Shown here one piece after another: positions 54,265 through 63,087 of a stretch of 64,000 bases of DNA. The position numbers and the translations under genes were made by a program. The notes below the pieces were generated by a model that saw nothing but the letters and a program-made list of their open reading frames with translations, did no database searches and was not told the DNA's origin. Source of the DNA: Deltaproteobacteria bacterium (GTDB lineage Bacteria > Desulfobacterota > GWC2-55-46 > UBA9637); assembly GCA_030690165.1 (NCBI GenBank), contig JAUYHF010000033.1:1-64000 (forward strand), given 5' to 3'. Each line of letters begins with the position of its first letter. The stretch's first letter is position 1.

Positions 54265-55137
54265 TTATTTCTTTAACAACTCCATAATTGTCTTCCCAAT
54301 ATCCGCAGGGGTCTTTGTAACCTTTATCCCTGCCTTCATCATTGCCTCAAACTTTTCCTCCGCAGTTCCCTTGCCTCCCGATATTATCGCGCCTGCATGT
54401 CCCATCCTCTTCCCCTTCGGCGCTGTAACGCCTGCGATATAGCCCACCACAGGCTTTTTAACATTCCTCTTTACAAATTCCGCAGCCTCTTCCTCTGCTG
54501 TGCCGCCTATCTCGCCTATCATAATCACGGCATCCGTATCCTTATCCTTTTCAAACATCTCAAGCGCTTCTATAAAATTAGTGCCGTTCACAGGATCTCC
54601 GCCTATGCCAACACATGTTGACTGCCCCAAACCCAATCTTGTCAACTGGTCAACAGCCTCATAAGTAAGCGTGCCGCTCTTTGAAACAACGCCGACCCGC
54701 CCTTTTTTATGTATATGGCCCGGCATGATGCCTATCTTACATTCATCAGGGGTTATAACCCCCGGACAATTTGGCCCGATAAGCCTGGATTTTCTGCCAT
54801 CCATAAATCTTTTGACCTTCACCATATCCAGAACAGGTATCCCCTCTGTTATGCACACCACAAGCTCTATTCCTGCATCCACCGCCTCCATTATCGCATC
54901 TGCCGCAAATGCCGCAGGCACATATATTACAGATGCGCTTGCGCCGGTCTTTTTTCTTGCCTCATCCACTGTGTCAAAAACAGGAATACCGTCAACATTC
55001 ATGCCGCCTTTCCCCGGCGTTACGCCGCCCACCATCTTTGTGCCGTATTGAACCATCTGCCTTGTGTGAAATTGCCCCTGTTCGCCGGTTATTCCCTGAC
55101 AGATTACCTTGGTATTTTTATTTACAAGGATGCTCAT
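54265..55137 (-). CDS. sucD: Succinyl-CoA ligase alpha subunit
   Basis: Carries the phospho-histidine of succinyl-CoA synthetase, 290 residues. It has [34 protein letters not shown] and the active-site [20 protein letters not shown] in segments, with His in GHAGAI. It links succinate, CoA and NTP to succinyl-CoA, the substrate of the Kor enzyme in the reductive direction. 28 nt separate it from sucC. Confidence 0.96.
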   Translation of the reverse strand: MSILVNKNTKVICQGITGEQGQFHTRQMVQYGTKMVGGVTPGKGGMNVDGIPVFDTVDEARKKTGASASVIYVPAAFAADAIMEAVDAGIELVVCITEGIPVLDMVKVKRFMDGRKSRLIGPNCPGVITPDECKIGIMPGHIHKKGRVGVVSKSGTLTYEAVDQLTRLGLGQSTCVGIGGDPVNGTNFIEALEMFEKDKDTDAVIMIGEIGGTAEEEAAEFVKRNVKKPVVGYIAGVTAPKGKRMGHAGAIISGGKGTAEEKFEAMMKAGIKVTKTPADIGKTIMELLKK

Positions 55138-55165
55138 GAAGCCTCCGCTAAACTCTTTAAACTAT

Positions 55166-56335
55166 TTAAAATGTCTTTGCTGCTTGTACTACCTTTTCCG
55201 CTGCCTCGTCCATCTTTTCCGCAGTTATAATATTTAAACCTGATTCAGATAAAATCTTTCTGCCCAAATCCACATTCGTCCCCTGCAAACGGACAACCAG
55301 CGGAACCTTTATGCCAACCTCTTTTGCGGCAGCTATCACACCCTCCGCGATTATATCGCATCTCATTATCCCGCCGAATATGTTTATCAAAACCGCCTTT
55401 ACCTTTTCATCTGACATCAAAATCTTAAATGCCGCAGTAACCTGATCCTTGTTTGCGCCGCCGCCCACATCAAGAAAATTCGCAGGCATGCCGCCGTAGA
55501 GTTTTATGATGTCCATTGTCGCCATTGCAAGACCAGCGCCATTTACCATACATCCTATGTTGCCGTCAAGCGCAACATAATTAAGGCTGTGCCGTGACGC
55601 ATCCACCTCTTTCGGGTCTTCTTCATCCAGGTCGCGCATATCATATATATCCTTGTGCCTGAAAAGCCCGTTATCGTCAAAACCCATCTTTGCGTCCAAT
55701 GCGATAATATTCCCGTCCTTTGTGATAACAAGCGGGTTTATCTCAGCCATTGATGCGTCAGAATCAACAAATGCCTGATAAAGTCCGGTCATAAATTTAA
55801 CAGCCTTATTCACAATGGACTTGTCTATATTGAGTCCGAATGCAAGTTTCCTTGCCTGAAATGCCTGCAAACCAACAGCAGGGTCAACATACTCCTTTAA
55901 AATTTTTTCAGGGCTCCTAACTGCAACCTCTTCTATCTCAACCCCGCCTTCCGATGATGCCATAACAACAACTCTCTGTGTGCCTCTGTCAACAACAATC
56001 CCAAGATAAAGTTCCCGTGCTATCTGACAGCCCTCTTCTATAAGAACCTTTTTTACCTTTTTGCCCTCAGGCCCTGTCTGATGGGTTACCAATTTTTTGC
56101 CGAGCATCACCTCTGCAAATTCCCTTGCCTCCTGATGATTCTTCGCAAGCTTCACACCGCCTGCCTTGCCCCTGCCGCCTGCGTGTATCTGCGCCTTTAC
56201 AACGCAAAGCCTATCGCCCATGAAGTTCTTGGCAATATCTTCTGCTTCATCAGGCGTCCACGCAACCCTCCCCTTCGGCACAGCAACACCATATTTTATC
56301 AAAATCTCTTTTGCCTGATATTCGTGGATATTCAC
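55166..56335 (-). CDS. sucC: Succinyl-CoA ligase beta subunit
   Basis: ATP-grasp subunit, 389 residues. It starts [20 protein letters not shown], has [34 protein letters not shown] and the C-terminal [18 protein letters not shown] start at 56335 is supported by GAGGAGG 11 nt upstream. It is first in the sucCD-korDABC operon and lies just after the terminator of a ZTP riboswitch. Confidence 0.96.
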   Translation of the reverse strand: MNIHEYQAKEILIKYGVAVPKGRVAWTPDEAEDIAKNFMGDRLCVVKAQIHAGGRGKAGGVKLAKNHQEAREFAEVMLGKKLVTHQTGPEGKKVKKVLIEEGCQIARELYLGIVVDRGTQRVVVMASSEGGVEIEEVAVRSPEKILKEYVDPAVGLQAFQARKLAFGLNIDKSIVNKAVKFMTGLYQAFVDSDASMAEINPLVITKDGNIIALDAKMGFDDNGLFRHKDIYDMRDLDEEDPKEVDASRHSLNYVALDGNIGCMVNGAGLAMATMDIIKLYGGMPANFLDVGGGANKDQVTAAFKILMSDEKVKAVLINIFGGIMRCDIIAEGVIAAAKEVGIKVPLVVRLQGTNVDLGRKILSESGLNIITAEKMDEAAEKVVQAAKTF

Positions 56336-56360
56336 TTTTACGAGACCTCCTCAACAAAAT

Positions 56361-56377
56361 AAAAAAACCGTCCGGCC
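56361..56377 (-). terminator. Terminator arm and T-run of the ZTP riboswitch expression platform
   Basis: On the minus strand GGCCGGACGG (56368-56377) is followed by seven T (56361-56367), 26 nt before sucC. The arm can pair with CCGTCTGGGC in P3/pseudoknot of the riboswitch (56454-56463; nine of ten pairs counting G-U). Pairing would give a Rho-independent terminator and would break the aptamer, so ligand binding should turn the operon on. Confidence 0.75.
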
Positions 56378-56381
56378 ATTT

Positions 56382-56447
56382 TAGTTGGGAGTTCGTAGTA
56401 CGGAGTATGTGTTTTTACTTCTAACTCCGAACTCAAAACTCATAACT
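56382..56447. repeat. Heptad hairpin inside the riboswitch expression platform
   Basis: On the minus strand the left arm has AGTTATG, AGTTTTG, AGTTCGG, AGTTAGA and the right arm complements AGTT-based units (ACTCCGT, ACTACGA, ACTCCCA, ACTA). Four positions of each 7-nt unit pair and three vary. It fills the loop between the two halves of the terminator stem. Confidence 0.75.
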
Positions 56448-56451
56448 TAAT

Positions 56452-56532
56452 CGCCCAGACGGTCGGCTTGTCTTTCAATAAAACCTCTTCCGCTCCCCGG
56501 TGGTAGCCACCTTTATTCCGTCAGTTGCGGAA
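56452..56532 (-). ncRNA. ZTP (pfl) riboswitch
   Basis: The minus strand matches the ZTP/ZMP aptamer. P1 is TTCCGC with GCGGAA (56527-56532 / 56488-56493). ACTGACGG and GGTGGCTACCACC (P2) follow, then the invariant CCGGGGAGCGG. After a linker comes GCCGACCGTCTGGGCG. The GACGG of the first loop can pair with CCGTC of the last segment, the expected pseudoknot. These RNAs sense ZTP/ZMP, which rise when 10-formyl-tetrahydrofolate is short. A TTGACA on the minus strand at 56581-56586 may be the -35 of its promoter. The controlled genes are sucCD and kor, not purine or folate genes. Confidence 0.9.
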
Positions 56533-56656
56533 AAAACCGGTTACTACTATGCACAGGTATGGTAACACAAGAAAAGCTGTTGTCAAGCGATTTTCGGAAA
56601 TTTGTCAACCCAAAGGAGGACAGTTTACTTGCTGCTAACACCGCATCTGAAAATTA

Positions 56657-56685
56657 TTGACTTGTTTACGAAAAAGGCATACTAT
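56657..56685 (+). promoter_or_regulatory. Promoter of galU
   Basis: TTGACT (56657-56662) and TACTAT (56680-56685) with 17-nt spacing, 37 nt before galU. Confidence 0.65.
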
Positions 56686-56722
56686 CCCATCTATTAAAGT
56701 TTAAAGAGATGGTGATTGGATT

Positions 56723-57586
56723 ATGAGGATACGAAAGGCTGTATTTCCTGCCGCTGGTTTTGGGACAAGATTTTTGCCTGCCACAAAGGCGATCCCAAAG
56801 GAGATGCTGCCTCTTATAGACAAGCCGTTAATCCAGTATTCTGTTGAGGAGGCCAAAAATTCCGGGCTTGAAGAGATAATTATTGTAACCGGGATGGGCA
56901 AAACCGCTATTGAAGACCACTTTGATGTAACCTTTGAATTAGAAATACTCCTGAAGGAAAAAAAGAAGACAGATATATTAAGGATGATCGAAGAGGTATC
57001 TAACCTGGCGCATTTCTCTTATACACGGCAGAAAAAACCATTAGGGCTCGGACACGCTATCCTTTGCGCAAAAAATCTTGTCGGCATGGAGCCATTTGCC
57101 GTATTCTTAAGCGATGATGTAATAGATGCAAATGTTCCGGTTATGAAACAGATGCTTAAGGTCTTCCGCCAATATCCGGCTACTATTCTGGCGGTTCAGC
57201 GGGTTCCGATGAAAGATGTGCATCATTACGGCATCATAGAAGCAAAAAAGATAGGGCCGAGGATTTACAAGGTTATTGACATGGTAGAAAAACCGCTCCC
57301 TAAAGATGCGCCTTCAAATCTGGCAATTATAGGCAGATATATCCTTATGCCTGAGATATTTGCCATGCTGGAACAGACAAAGACAGGCAAGGGCGGAGAG
57401 GTTCAACTTACTGACGGGCTTAAAATGCTTTCCAAAAAACAGCCCATATATGCATACGAATTTGAAGGGGACAGGTATGATGCTGGCGATAAACTCGGTT
57501 TTTTAAAGGCCAATGTATCCTTTGCGATAAAGAACCCTAATATAAAAAAAGAATTTAAGAAATTTTTAAAAGGGCTTAGGCTCTAA
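56723..57586 (+). CDS. galU: UTP-glucose-1-phosphate uridylyltransferase
   Basis: Makes UDP-glucose for envelope polysaccharides, 287 residues. It has AVFPAAGFGTRFLPATKAIPKEMLP in segments, KPLIQYSVEEA, GLGHAILCAK, VFLSDDVID and EFEGDRYDAGDKLGFLKA. It starts at ATG with a weak ribosome-binding site (GATTGG). A heptad repeat follows. Confidence 0.96.
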   Translation: MRIRKAVFPAAGFGTRFLPATKAIPKEMLPLIDKPLIQYSVEEAKNSGLEEIIIVTGMGKTAIEDHFDVTFELEILLKEKKKTDILRMIEEVSNLAHFSYTRQKKPLGLGHAILCAKNLVGMEPFAVFLSDDVIDANVPVMKQMLKVFRQYPATILAVQRVPMKDVHHYGIIEAKKIGPRIYKVIDMVEKPLPKDAPSNLAIIGRYILMPEIFAMLEQTKTGKGGEVQLTDGLKMLSKKQPIYAYEFEGDRYDAGDKLGFLKANVSFAIKNPNIKKEFKKFLKGLRL

Positions 57587-57588
57587 CA

Positions 57589-57660
57589 AATTGTAAAATG
57601 CAGATTGGAAATTGGAAATTTAAAATCTAAAATCTACAATCTTCATTTTTCCAATGGAGC
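57589..57660. repeat. Heptad hairpin between galU and hsp20
   Basis: Units GAAATTG, GAAATTT, AAAATCT, AAAATCT, ACAATCT make an imperfect hairpin. It ends TTTTTCCAATGGAGCGG, whose GGAG is the ribosome-binding site of the next gene, as in the copies at 4507, 51641 and 52625. Confidence 0.75.
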
Positions 57661-57665
57661 GGCAA

Positions 57666-58118
57666 GTGGCAAAGATACCTAAAAAAGAGGTCATGGATCA
57701 GCCAATTTCTAAAGACATTGGCATGATATTCCGATACTTGTATGAGGAGACGGAAAATATCGGGCTGCATAGTGAATCTGCTATAAACCATACCCCTGTT
57801 GTTGATATACTTTCAACATCAGACAGCATAATAATTGAGATTGAGCTGCCGGGCGTGAGGCAGGGAGAAATAGATGTTTCTATCCTGCGCAATGAGGTTA
57901 CTATTAAGGCCCTTAAGTATGAGTGCTTTGACGAAAAAAAGATAAATTTTGTCTGTATGGAAAGAAGCTTTGGGAATTTCTTCAGGGTTATAGACATTCC
58001 ATCTCCTGTTGACACAACCAGAATAAAGGCGGCATTCAGGGATGGCTTGTTAACCATTACATTGCCGAGGATTGAAGAGAAGCGCGGGGTTCCAAAAAAG
58101 ATTAGTATAGAATCATAA
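57666..58118 (+). CDS. Small heat shock protein (Hsp20/alpha-crystallin)
   Basis: ATP-independent chaperone, 150 residues. The alpha-crystallin domain covers residues about 45-145, with IIIEIELPGVRQGEIDVSIL, ERSFGNFFRVIDIP and the conserved FRDGLLTITLPRIEE. GTG 57666 with GGAG 7 nt upstream is preferred over an ATG at 57654 that overlaps that site. It lies directly before lon, pairing chaperone and protease. Confidence 0.9.
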   Translation: MAKIPKKEVMDQPISKDIGMIFRYLYEETENIGLHSESAINHTPVVDILSTSDSIIIEIELPGVRQGEIDVSILRNEVTIKALKYECFDEKKINFVCMERSFGNFFRVIDIPSPVDTTRIKAAFRDGLLTITLPRIEEKRGVPKKISIES

Positions 58119-58181
58119 AATTAGCTCATGGTTCATAGCTCATAGTTTTTACTATCAGCCATGAGCCATTAGCTATCAACT
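58118..58181. repeat. Heptad hairpin between hsp20 and lon
   Basis: Units AGCTCAT, GGTTCAT, AGCTCAT on the left; CAGCCAT, GAGCCAT, TAGCTAT on the right, pairing around a T-rich loop. lon's own ribosome-binding site (GGAGGGG) comes after the repeat. Confidence 0.75.
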
Positions 58182-58201
58182 CAATTATTTGGAGGGGCAT
58201 A

Positions 58202-60622
58202 GTGGCCGACGAAAAAGAAAAACAGGAACAAAAGGGAGAAGAACTTCAAATCCCTGATATCCTTCCCTTGCTGCCGATAAGGGATATAGTAATATTTCCT
58301 TTTATGATAGTCCCATTGTTTGTCGGAAGGGAAAAGTCCATATATGCTGTGGATTCGGCCCTTGCAAAGGAACGTCTTGTCTTTCTGACAACGCAGAAGG
58401 ATATTTCCAATGAGGAGCCGGGGCCAAATGACCTCTATCAGACAGGAACAGTTGGAATGGTAATGAGGATGCTGAAACTGCCTGACGGCCGTGTAAAGGT
58501 GCTTATTCAGGGGCTTGCGAGGGGAATTATAAAAGAGTATACCCAGGAAAAACCCGGCTATATTGTTAATATTGAAAAGGTTAAAGAAGCCCCTGTGCTT
58601 CAGCCAACCCCTGAGGTAGAGGCGCTGATGCGGAATGTAAGGGAGCAGCTTGAAAAACTTGCCTCGCTTGGCAAAACAATATCTCCGGAAATTATGATGA
58701 TAATAGAAACCGTAAATGAGCCAGGAAGATTAGCTGATATTGTGGCTGCAAATCTCGGCCTCAAGGTTGAAGATGCCCAGATTATCCTGGAAATAATAGA
58801 ACCTATAAAGCGGCTTGAAAGGGTGAATGAATACCTTGTAAAAGAGCTCCATGTTGCCACTATACAGGTAAAGATACAATCCCAGGCAAAAGAGGAAATG
58901 GATAAAAGCCAACGTGAATACTATCTGAGAGAACAGATGCGGGCCATAAAGAGCGAACTTGGCGAACTTGAGGAGATAACCGAAGAGATTGATGAGATAA
59001 GAAAAAAGATAAAAAAAGCCAAGATGCCGCCTGATGTTGAAAAAGAGACATTAAAACAGACAGACCGGCTTGAGTCAATGCACCCTGATGCGGCAGAGTC
59101 CGCAATTATAAGGACATACCTTGACTGGCTTGTTGAACTCCCGTGGAGCAAATCAACAAAGGACACGCTTGAAATTAAAAAGGCCAAGAATGTCCTTGAT
59201 GAAGACCACTATGACCTTGAAAAGATTAAAGAGCGCATACTTGAATATCTGGCGGTAAGAAAACTTCAAGAGAAGAGCAAAGGTCCGATACTTTGCTTTG
59301 TCGGCCCGCCTGGCGTTGGCAAAACCTCATTGGGCAGATCAATAGCAAGGGCCATGGGCAGGAAATTTGTGCGCATATCCCTAGGCGGGATAAAAGACGA
59401 GGCTGAGATAAGGGGACACAGGAGAACATACGTGGGCGCTCTGCCTGGAAGGATAATCCAGGGAATGAAGCAGGCAGGCACAAACAATCCTGTATTTATG
59501 ATGGATGAGATAGATAAGATAGGAACGGATTTCAGGGGCGACCCGTCTTCAGCCCTTCTGGAGGTTTTAGACCCTGAGCAGAACAATGCATTCAGCGACC
59601 ATTATCTGAATCTTCCCTTTGATCTTTCAAAGGTTATGTTCATAACAACAGCAAACATCCTTGATCCAATCCCTGATGCGCTTAAAGACAGGATGGAGGT
59701 GTTGGAGCTTGCAGGATATACTGGGGAAGAAAAACTTGAGATTGTAAAGAAATTTATAATAGAGAGACAGCTTAATGAAAACGGTTTAAACAGAAAACTC
59801 CTTGAGATAACCGACGATGCGCTTGAAAAGATAATCTCACAGTATACAAAGGAGGCGGGTTTAAGAAATCTGGAAAGGGAGATAGCCTCTGTATGCAGAA
59901 AGGTTGCCAGAAAGGTTGCAGAGGGTGAGAAGGTGCAAAGTCTTGTTACTGCAAAAACAGTTGAAGAATATCTTGGCATTCCTAAGTTCATACCGGAGAC
60001 GGAACAGGAAGAGGATGAGATAGGCGTTGCCACAGGCCTTGCATGGACGCCTGTAGGAGGGGAAATCCTTTATATAGAGGCGACAACAATGAAAGGAAAA
60101 GGGAATCTTACGCTTACAGGCCACCTCGGGGAGGTAATGAAGGAGTCGGCGCACGCAGCCTTAAGCTATACAAGGAGCAGGGCGAAGGTCATTGGGCTTG
60201 CAGAAGATTTTTATAAAGAGATTGACATACACATCCATGTGCCTGCCGGTGCAATACCGAAGGACGGACCGTCCGCCGGTGTTACTATGGCAACTGCCCT
60301 CATATCAACGCTTACAAAAACCCCTGTAAGCAAAGACATCGCTATGACAGGAGAGATTACCCTGAGAGGAAGGGTGCTGCCGATAGGCGGCATCAGGGAA
60401 AAGGCGCTGGCAGCGCTTCGGGCCAAAATAAGGACCATTATATTGCCAGAGAGGAATAAAAAAGATATTGAGGAGATACCAAAGGATATCCGGAAAAAGA
60501 TGAATTTTATATTTGTAAGGCATATGGACGATGTGCTGAAGATAGCGCTAAAGAAAAAGGTTAAGGCAATTAAAAAGCCCCTTCGTCCCATAGGCAAGAG
60601 AAATGTTGCTGTGGCAAGATGA
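58202..60622 (+). CDS. lon: ATP-dependent protease Lon
   Basis: Cytoplasmic AAA+ serine protease, 806 residues. N-terminal LAN domain ([23 protein letters not shown]), Walker [12 protein letters not shown] near residue 370, MDEIDKIG, and protease domain with catalytic Ser in [15 protein letters not shown] near 690 and Lys in [13 protein letters not shown] 58202 with GGAGGGG 5 nt upstream. It may be heat-inducible with the adjacent hsp20, but no CIRCE or sigma-32 site is evident. Confidence 0.97.
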   Translation: MADEKEKQEQKGEELQIPDILPLLPIRDIVIFPFMIVPLFVGREKSIYAVDSALAKERLVFLTTQKDISNEEPGPNDLYQTGTVGMVMRMLKLPDGRVKVLIQGLARGIIKEYTQEKPGYIVNIEKVKEAPVLQPTPEVEALMRNVREQLEKLASLGKTISPEIMMIIETVNEPGRLADIVAANLGLKVEDAQIILEIIEPIKRLERVNEYLVKELHVATIQVKIQSQAKEEMDKSQREYYLREQMRAIKSELGELEEITEEIDEIRKKIKKAKMPPDVEKETLKQTDRLESMHPDAAESAIIRTYLDWLVELPWSKSTKDTLEIKKAKNVLDEDHYDLEKIKERILEYLAVRKLQEKSKGPILCFVGPPGVGKTSLGRSIARAMGRKFVRISLGGIKDEAEIRGHRRTYVGALPGRIIQGMKQAGTNNPVFMMDEIDKIGTDFRGDPSSALLEVLDPEQNNAFSDHYLNLPFDLSKVMFITTANILDPIPDALKDRMEVLELAGYTGEEKLEIVKKFIIERQLNENGLNRKLLEITDDALEKIISQYTKEAGLRNLEREIASVCRKVARKVAEGEKVQSLVTAKTVEEYLGIPKFIPETEQEEDEIGVATGLAWTPVGGEILYIEATTMKGKGNLTLTGHLGEVMKESAHAALSYTRSRAKVIGLAEDFYKEIDIHIHVPAGAIPKDGPSAGVTMATALISTLTKTPVSKDIAMTGEITLRGRVLPIGGIREKALAALRAKIRTIILPERNKKDIEEIPKDIRKKMNFIFVRHMDDVLKIALKKKVKAIKKPLRPIGKRNVAVAR

Positions 60623-60623
60623 A

Positions 60624-60717
60624 TAGCTCATGGCTCACAGTATTTGTATTTGCTATCAGCTATGAACTATCAGCTATGAACTATCAGCTATGAGCTATCA
60701 GATATGAGCTATCAGAT
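60624..60717. repeat. Heptad array between lon and thiL
   Basis: The clearest example: CTATCAG and CTATGAA/CTATGAG units alternate about ten times up to the thiL ATG, with complementary AGCTCAT-type units at the left end for pairing. The thiL start codon is part of the last unit (CAGATATG), and no ribosome-binding site other than GAG remains. Confidence 0.85.
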
Positions 60718-61734
60718 ATGGAAATCAAAAAACTTGGAGAACTTGCTCTTATAAAAAGGCTGGCTGAGCAATTTACACCCGGCCATCCAAGGGTTGTAAA
60801 AGGTATCGGGGATGATGCATCTGTTACAATACAAGATGATTCCCAATATCTCCTGTGCACCACAGATACACTGGTTGAAGATATACACTTCTCTCTGCAA
60901 TACACACCTTCCTACAATCTTGGCAGGAAGGCGGTAAGCATATCTCTAAGCGATATTGCAGCCATGGGTGGAACGCCGATGTTTCTCTTTACATCAATAA
61001 TCCTTCCGCCTGCAACTTCGACAGATTTTATAAACCTTCTTTACAAAGGGATAAAGGAAATGGCCCTTGAGTTTGATGTTGCGCTTATCGGCGGTAACAC
61101 ATCATCATCTCCGGACAAGATAATAATCAACACAACAATACTTGGAGAGGTTCCAAAAGATCAGGTGATGTTCAGGAAAGGGGCATCTGTTGGAAACAGG
61201 ATATATGTAACAGGCTGCCTTGGGGATTCAGGTCTGGGATTGAAGATGTTAAAAGAAAGTCAAAAGTCAAAAGTCAAAAGTCAAAACTTAAAAAATAAAG
61301 TCATACTGAAACATATTGACCCCTTGCCTCGTGTAAGGGAAGGAAGAGAGATAGCAAAAAAAAAACTTGCAACCTCAATGATTGATATAAGCGACGGCCT
61401 GATTTCAGATTTAAGGCATATCGCTGAAGAAAGCAGGGTTGGGGCGCAGATATGGCTTAAAAAACTGCCTCTCTCCACAGGCCTTAAAAAATGGCTGTCA
61501 GACCATCCTCAGGATATAGCGCTTGCGCTTAGCGGAGGAGAGGATTATGAGCTGCTATTTACTGCCCCAAAAGGGAATGACCCTCAGATAGATGCCCTGT
61601 CAAGTGAGCTGGGCATACCGATAACACAGATTGGTGAAATTGTGCCGGAGGGATGCGGGATAACTGTATTGGATGAGAAGGGAGATATATTCCATCTTGC
61701 AGTTGAGGGATTTGAACACTTTAAGACAGAGTAA
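60718..61734 (+). CDS. thiL: Thiamine-monophosphate kinase
   Basis: Phosphorylates thiamine phosphate to TPP, 338 residues, PurM-like fold. It has GIGDDASV, LLCTTDTLVEDIHF, SLSDIAAMGGTPMF, LIGGNTSSSP, ISDGLISDLRHIAEES and LSGGEDYELLFTA. Four AGTCAAA heptads are inserted in frame (61258-61285), translated as SQKSKVKSQ in a loop between GLGLKMLKE and KHIDPLPRV. TPP is the cofactor of KorB, though no direct link is shown. Confidence 0.95.
   Translation: MEIKKLGELALIKRLAEQFTPGHPRVVKGIGDDASVTIQDDSQYLLCTTDTLVEDIHFSLQYTPSYNLGRKAVSISLSDIAAMGGTPMFLFTSIILPPATSTDFINLLYKGIKEMALEFDVALIGGNTSSSPDKIIINTTILGEVPKDQVMFRKGASVGNRIYVTGCLGDSGLGLKMLKESQKSKVKSQNLKNKVILKHIDPLPRVREGREIAKKKLATSMIDISDGLISDLRHIAEESRVGAQIWLKKLPLSTGLKKWLSDHPQDIALALSGGEDYELLFTAPKGNDPQIDALSSELGIPITQIGEIVPEGCGITVLDEKGDIFHLAVEGFEHFKTE
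61258..61292. repeat. Four perfect AGTCAAA heptads within thiL
   Basis: AGTCAAA repeats without error at 61258, 61265, 61272 and 61279, followed by ACTTAAA. The reading frame stays open because 28 nt of heptads in phase with flanks encode Lys/Ser/Gln. The position is a variable surface loop. Confidence 0.85.
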
Positions 61735-61749
61735 AAATTTGGAGGCCTT

Positions 61750-63087
61750 ATGAAGATAAAAGTCCAGATAGGTTATAAATTTATAATCGGATTTATTTTA
61801 GTTGTTTCTACAGCCGCATTTGCGCCCCGCTTTGTAGAGTCGCTGGATATTGTGGAATGGTTAAAGGAGCCCCTGAGTTTTTTAATTGCAATCCTCATAG
61901 GGCTGATACTGGGTTCTATCCTTACAAGAACCATTACAAAAGGCTTTCGCCAGCTTACAACAATTGCCAATGATATAAGCAGCGGCGACCTGACAAGACC
62001 TGACAACATAGGTATGAACGGAAAAATACTTGAGGATGAATCCACTGAGCTTGCTGCCGCCTTAAATGTAATGCTAAAAAATCTCAAGGGACTTGTAAAT
62101 CATATAAAGGATGCGGCAGGCAATCTTTCTGAGGCTGCTGAAACATTAAATACACTGGTAACAAAAGGGCATAAAACTACCGAGGATATCAGCACAGGCA
62201 CATCAAAGATATTTGAAGGCGCATTGGAACAGGCTGGCTATGTGGAAAATGCCTCAAAGACAATGGAGGAGATGGCAAAGATGTCTGATGATGTGTCTCT
62301 TAAGGCAACGGATATGGCGGCTGTGGCGGCTCAAACCAGATCCAGAGTCCAGAAAGGCGCTGCAATATCTACATCGGCTTTGAAAAAGATGGAGTCCATA
62401 CTGCATGGCGTTGATTCCACAAAAGATATGATTATCGGCCTTGAGGAGAAGTTGAACAATATTCCGAAGATATTGGATGTAATCACTCACATATCAAGGC
62501 AAACAGACCTGCTTGCGATTAATGCAACCATAGAGGCGTCAAAGGCAGGCGAACACGGCAGGGGATTTGCAATTGTTGCCGAAGAGGTGCGCAGGTTCGC
62601 TGATAATACAAAACGTTCTGTAGAAGATGTTGCCTTTATAATCAAGGATATAAAGGCTGAGGTGGAGAGGCTGGTAAATGCTGAGGCAGAGAGCTCGGCG
62701 TTTACAAAGGAAGGGAGAGAGGATATCAATAAGGTTAAAGAATCGCTGGATGAGATTACTGCTTTTACTTCCGAGGTTGCGGATAAGGCAGAGAATATCC
62801 TTGTCCTTACGCAGAAACAGAAACAAGGAGGGGAAACGGCTGTCAGCCTTATAGAACAGATTGCGCATATAGCGAGAGAGAGTGTGTCTGCCACCGAAGA
62901 GGTGGATACGGTGGTTGATGGCCACAAGGCATCAATAGAAGAGATGTTGGCTTCTGCAAAAAAACTGTCAGGGTTTGCAGATGACTTAAAGCGGGTGGTA
63001 TCCAGATTTAAGCTGGAGCAGGATGATGTTGAGATTTTGCCGGAGAATAAACCTCAAGTGCTGGAAATGGCGGAAAGGGGCGTATGA
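61750..63087 (+). CDS. Methyl-accepting chemotaxis protein without a periplasmic sensor domain
   Basis: A 445-residue receptor. Two membrane helices (residues about 9-27 and 41-60) flank only about a dozen periplasmic residues, so it cannot bind ligands outside in the usual way. A HAMP-like segment (residues 60-115) and the long signalling hairpin follow, with the tip IVAEEVRRFADNTKRSVEDVA in pieces. GGAGG precedes ATG 61750. cheW overlaps its stop (ATGA) and cheA follows. It may sense membrane state or act with a partner. Confidence 0.9.
   Translation: MKIKVQIGYKFIIGFILVVSTAAFAPRFVESLDIVEWLKEPLSFLIAILIGLILGSILTRTITKGFRQLTTIANDISSGDLTRPDNIGMNGKILEDESTELAAALNVMLKNLKGLVNHIKDAAGNLSEAAETLNTLVTKGHKTTEDISTGTSKIFEGALEQAGYVENASKTMEEMAKMSDDVSLKATDMAAVAAQTRSRVQKGAAISTSALKKMESILHGVDSTKDMIIGLEEKLNNIPKILDVITHISRQTDLLAINATIEASKAGEHGRGFAIVAEEVRRFADNTKRSVEDVAFIIKDIKAEVERLVNAEAESSAFTKEGREDINKVKESLDEITAFTSEVADKAENILVLTQKQKQGGETAVSLIEQIAHIARESVSATEEVDTVVDGHKASIEEMLASAKKLSGFADDLKRVVSRFKLEQDDVEILPENKPQVLEMAERGV

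Noticed and set aside
58118-60717. CIRCE or sigma-32 heat-shock promoter at hsp20/lon
   Set aside because: The inverted repeats there are heptad hairpins and do not match the CIRCE consensus.
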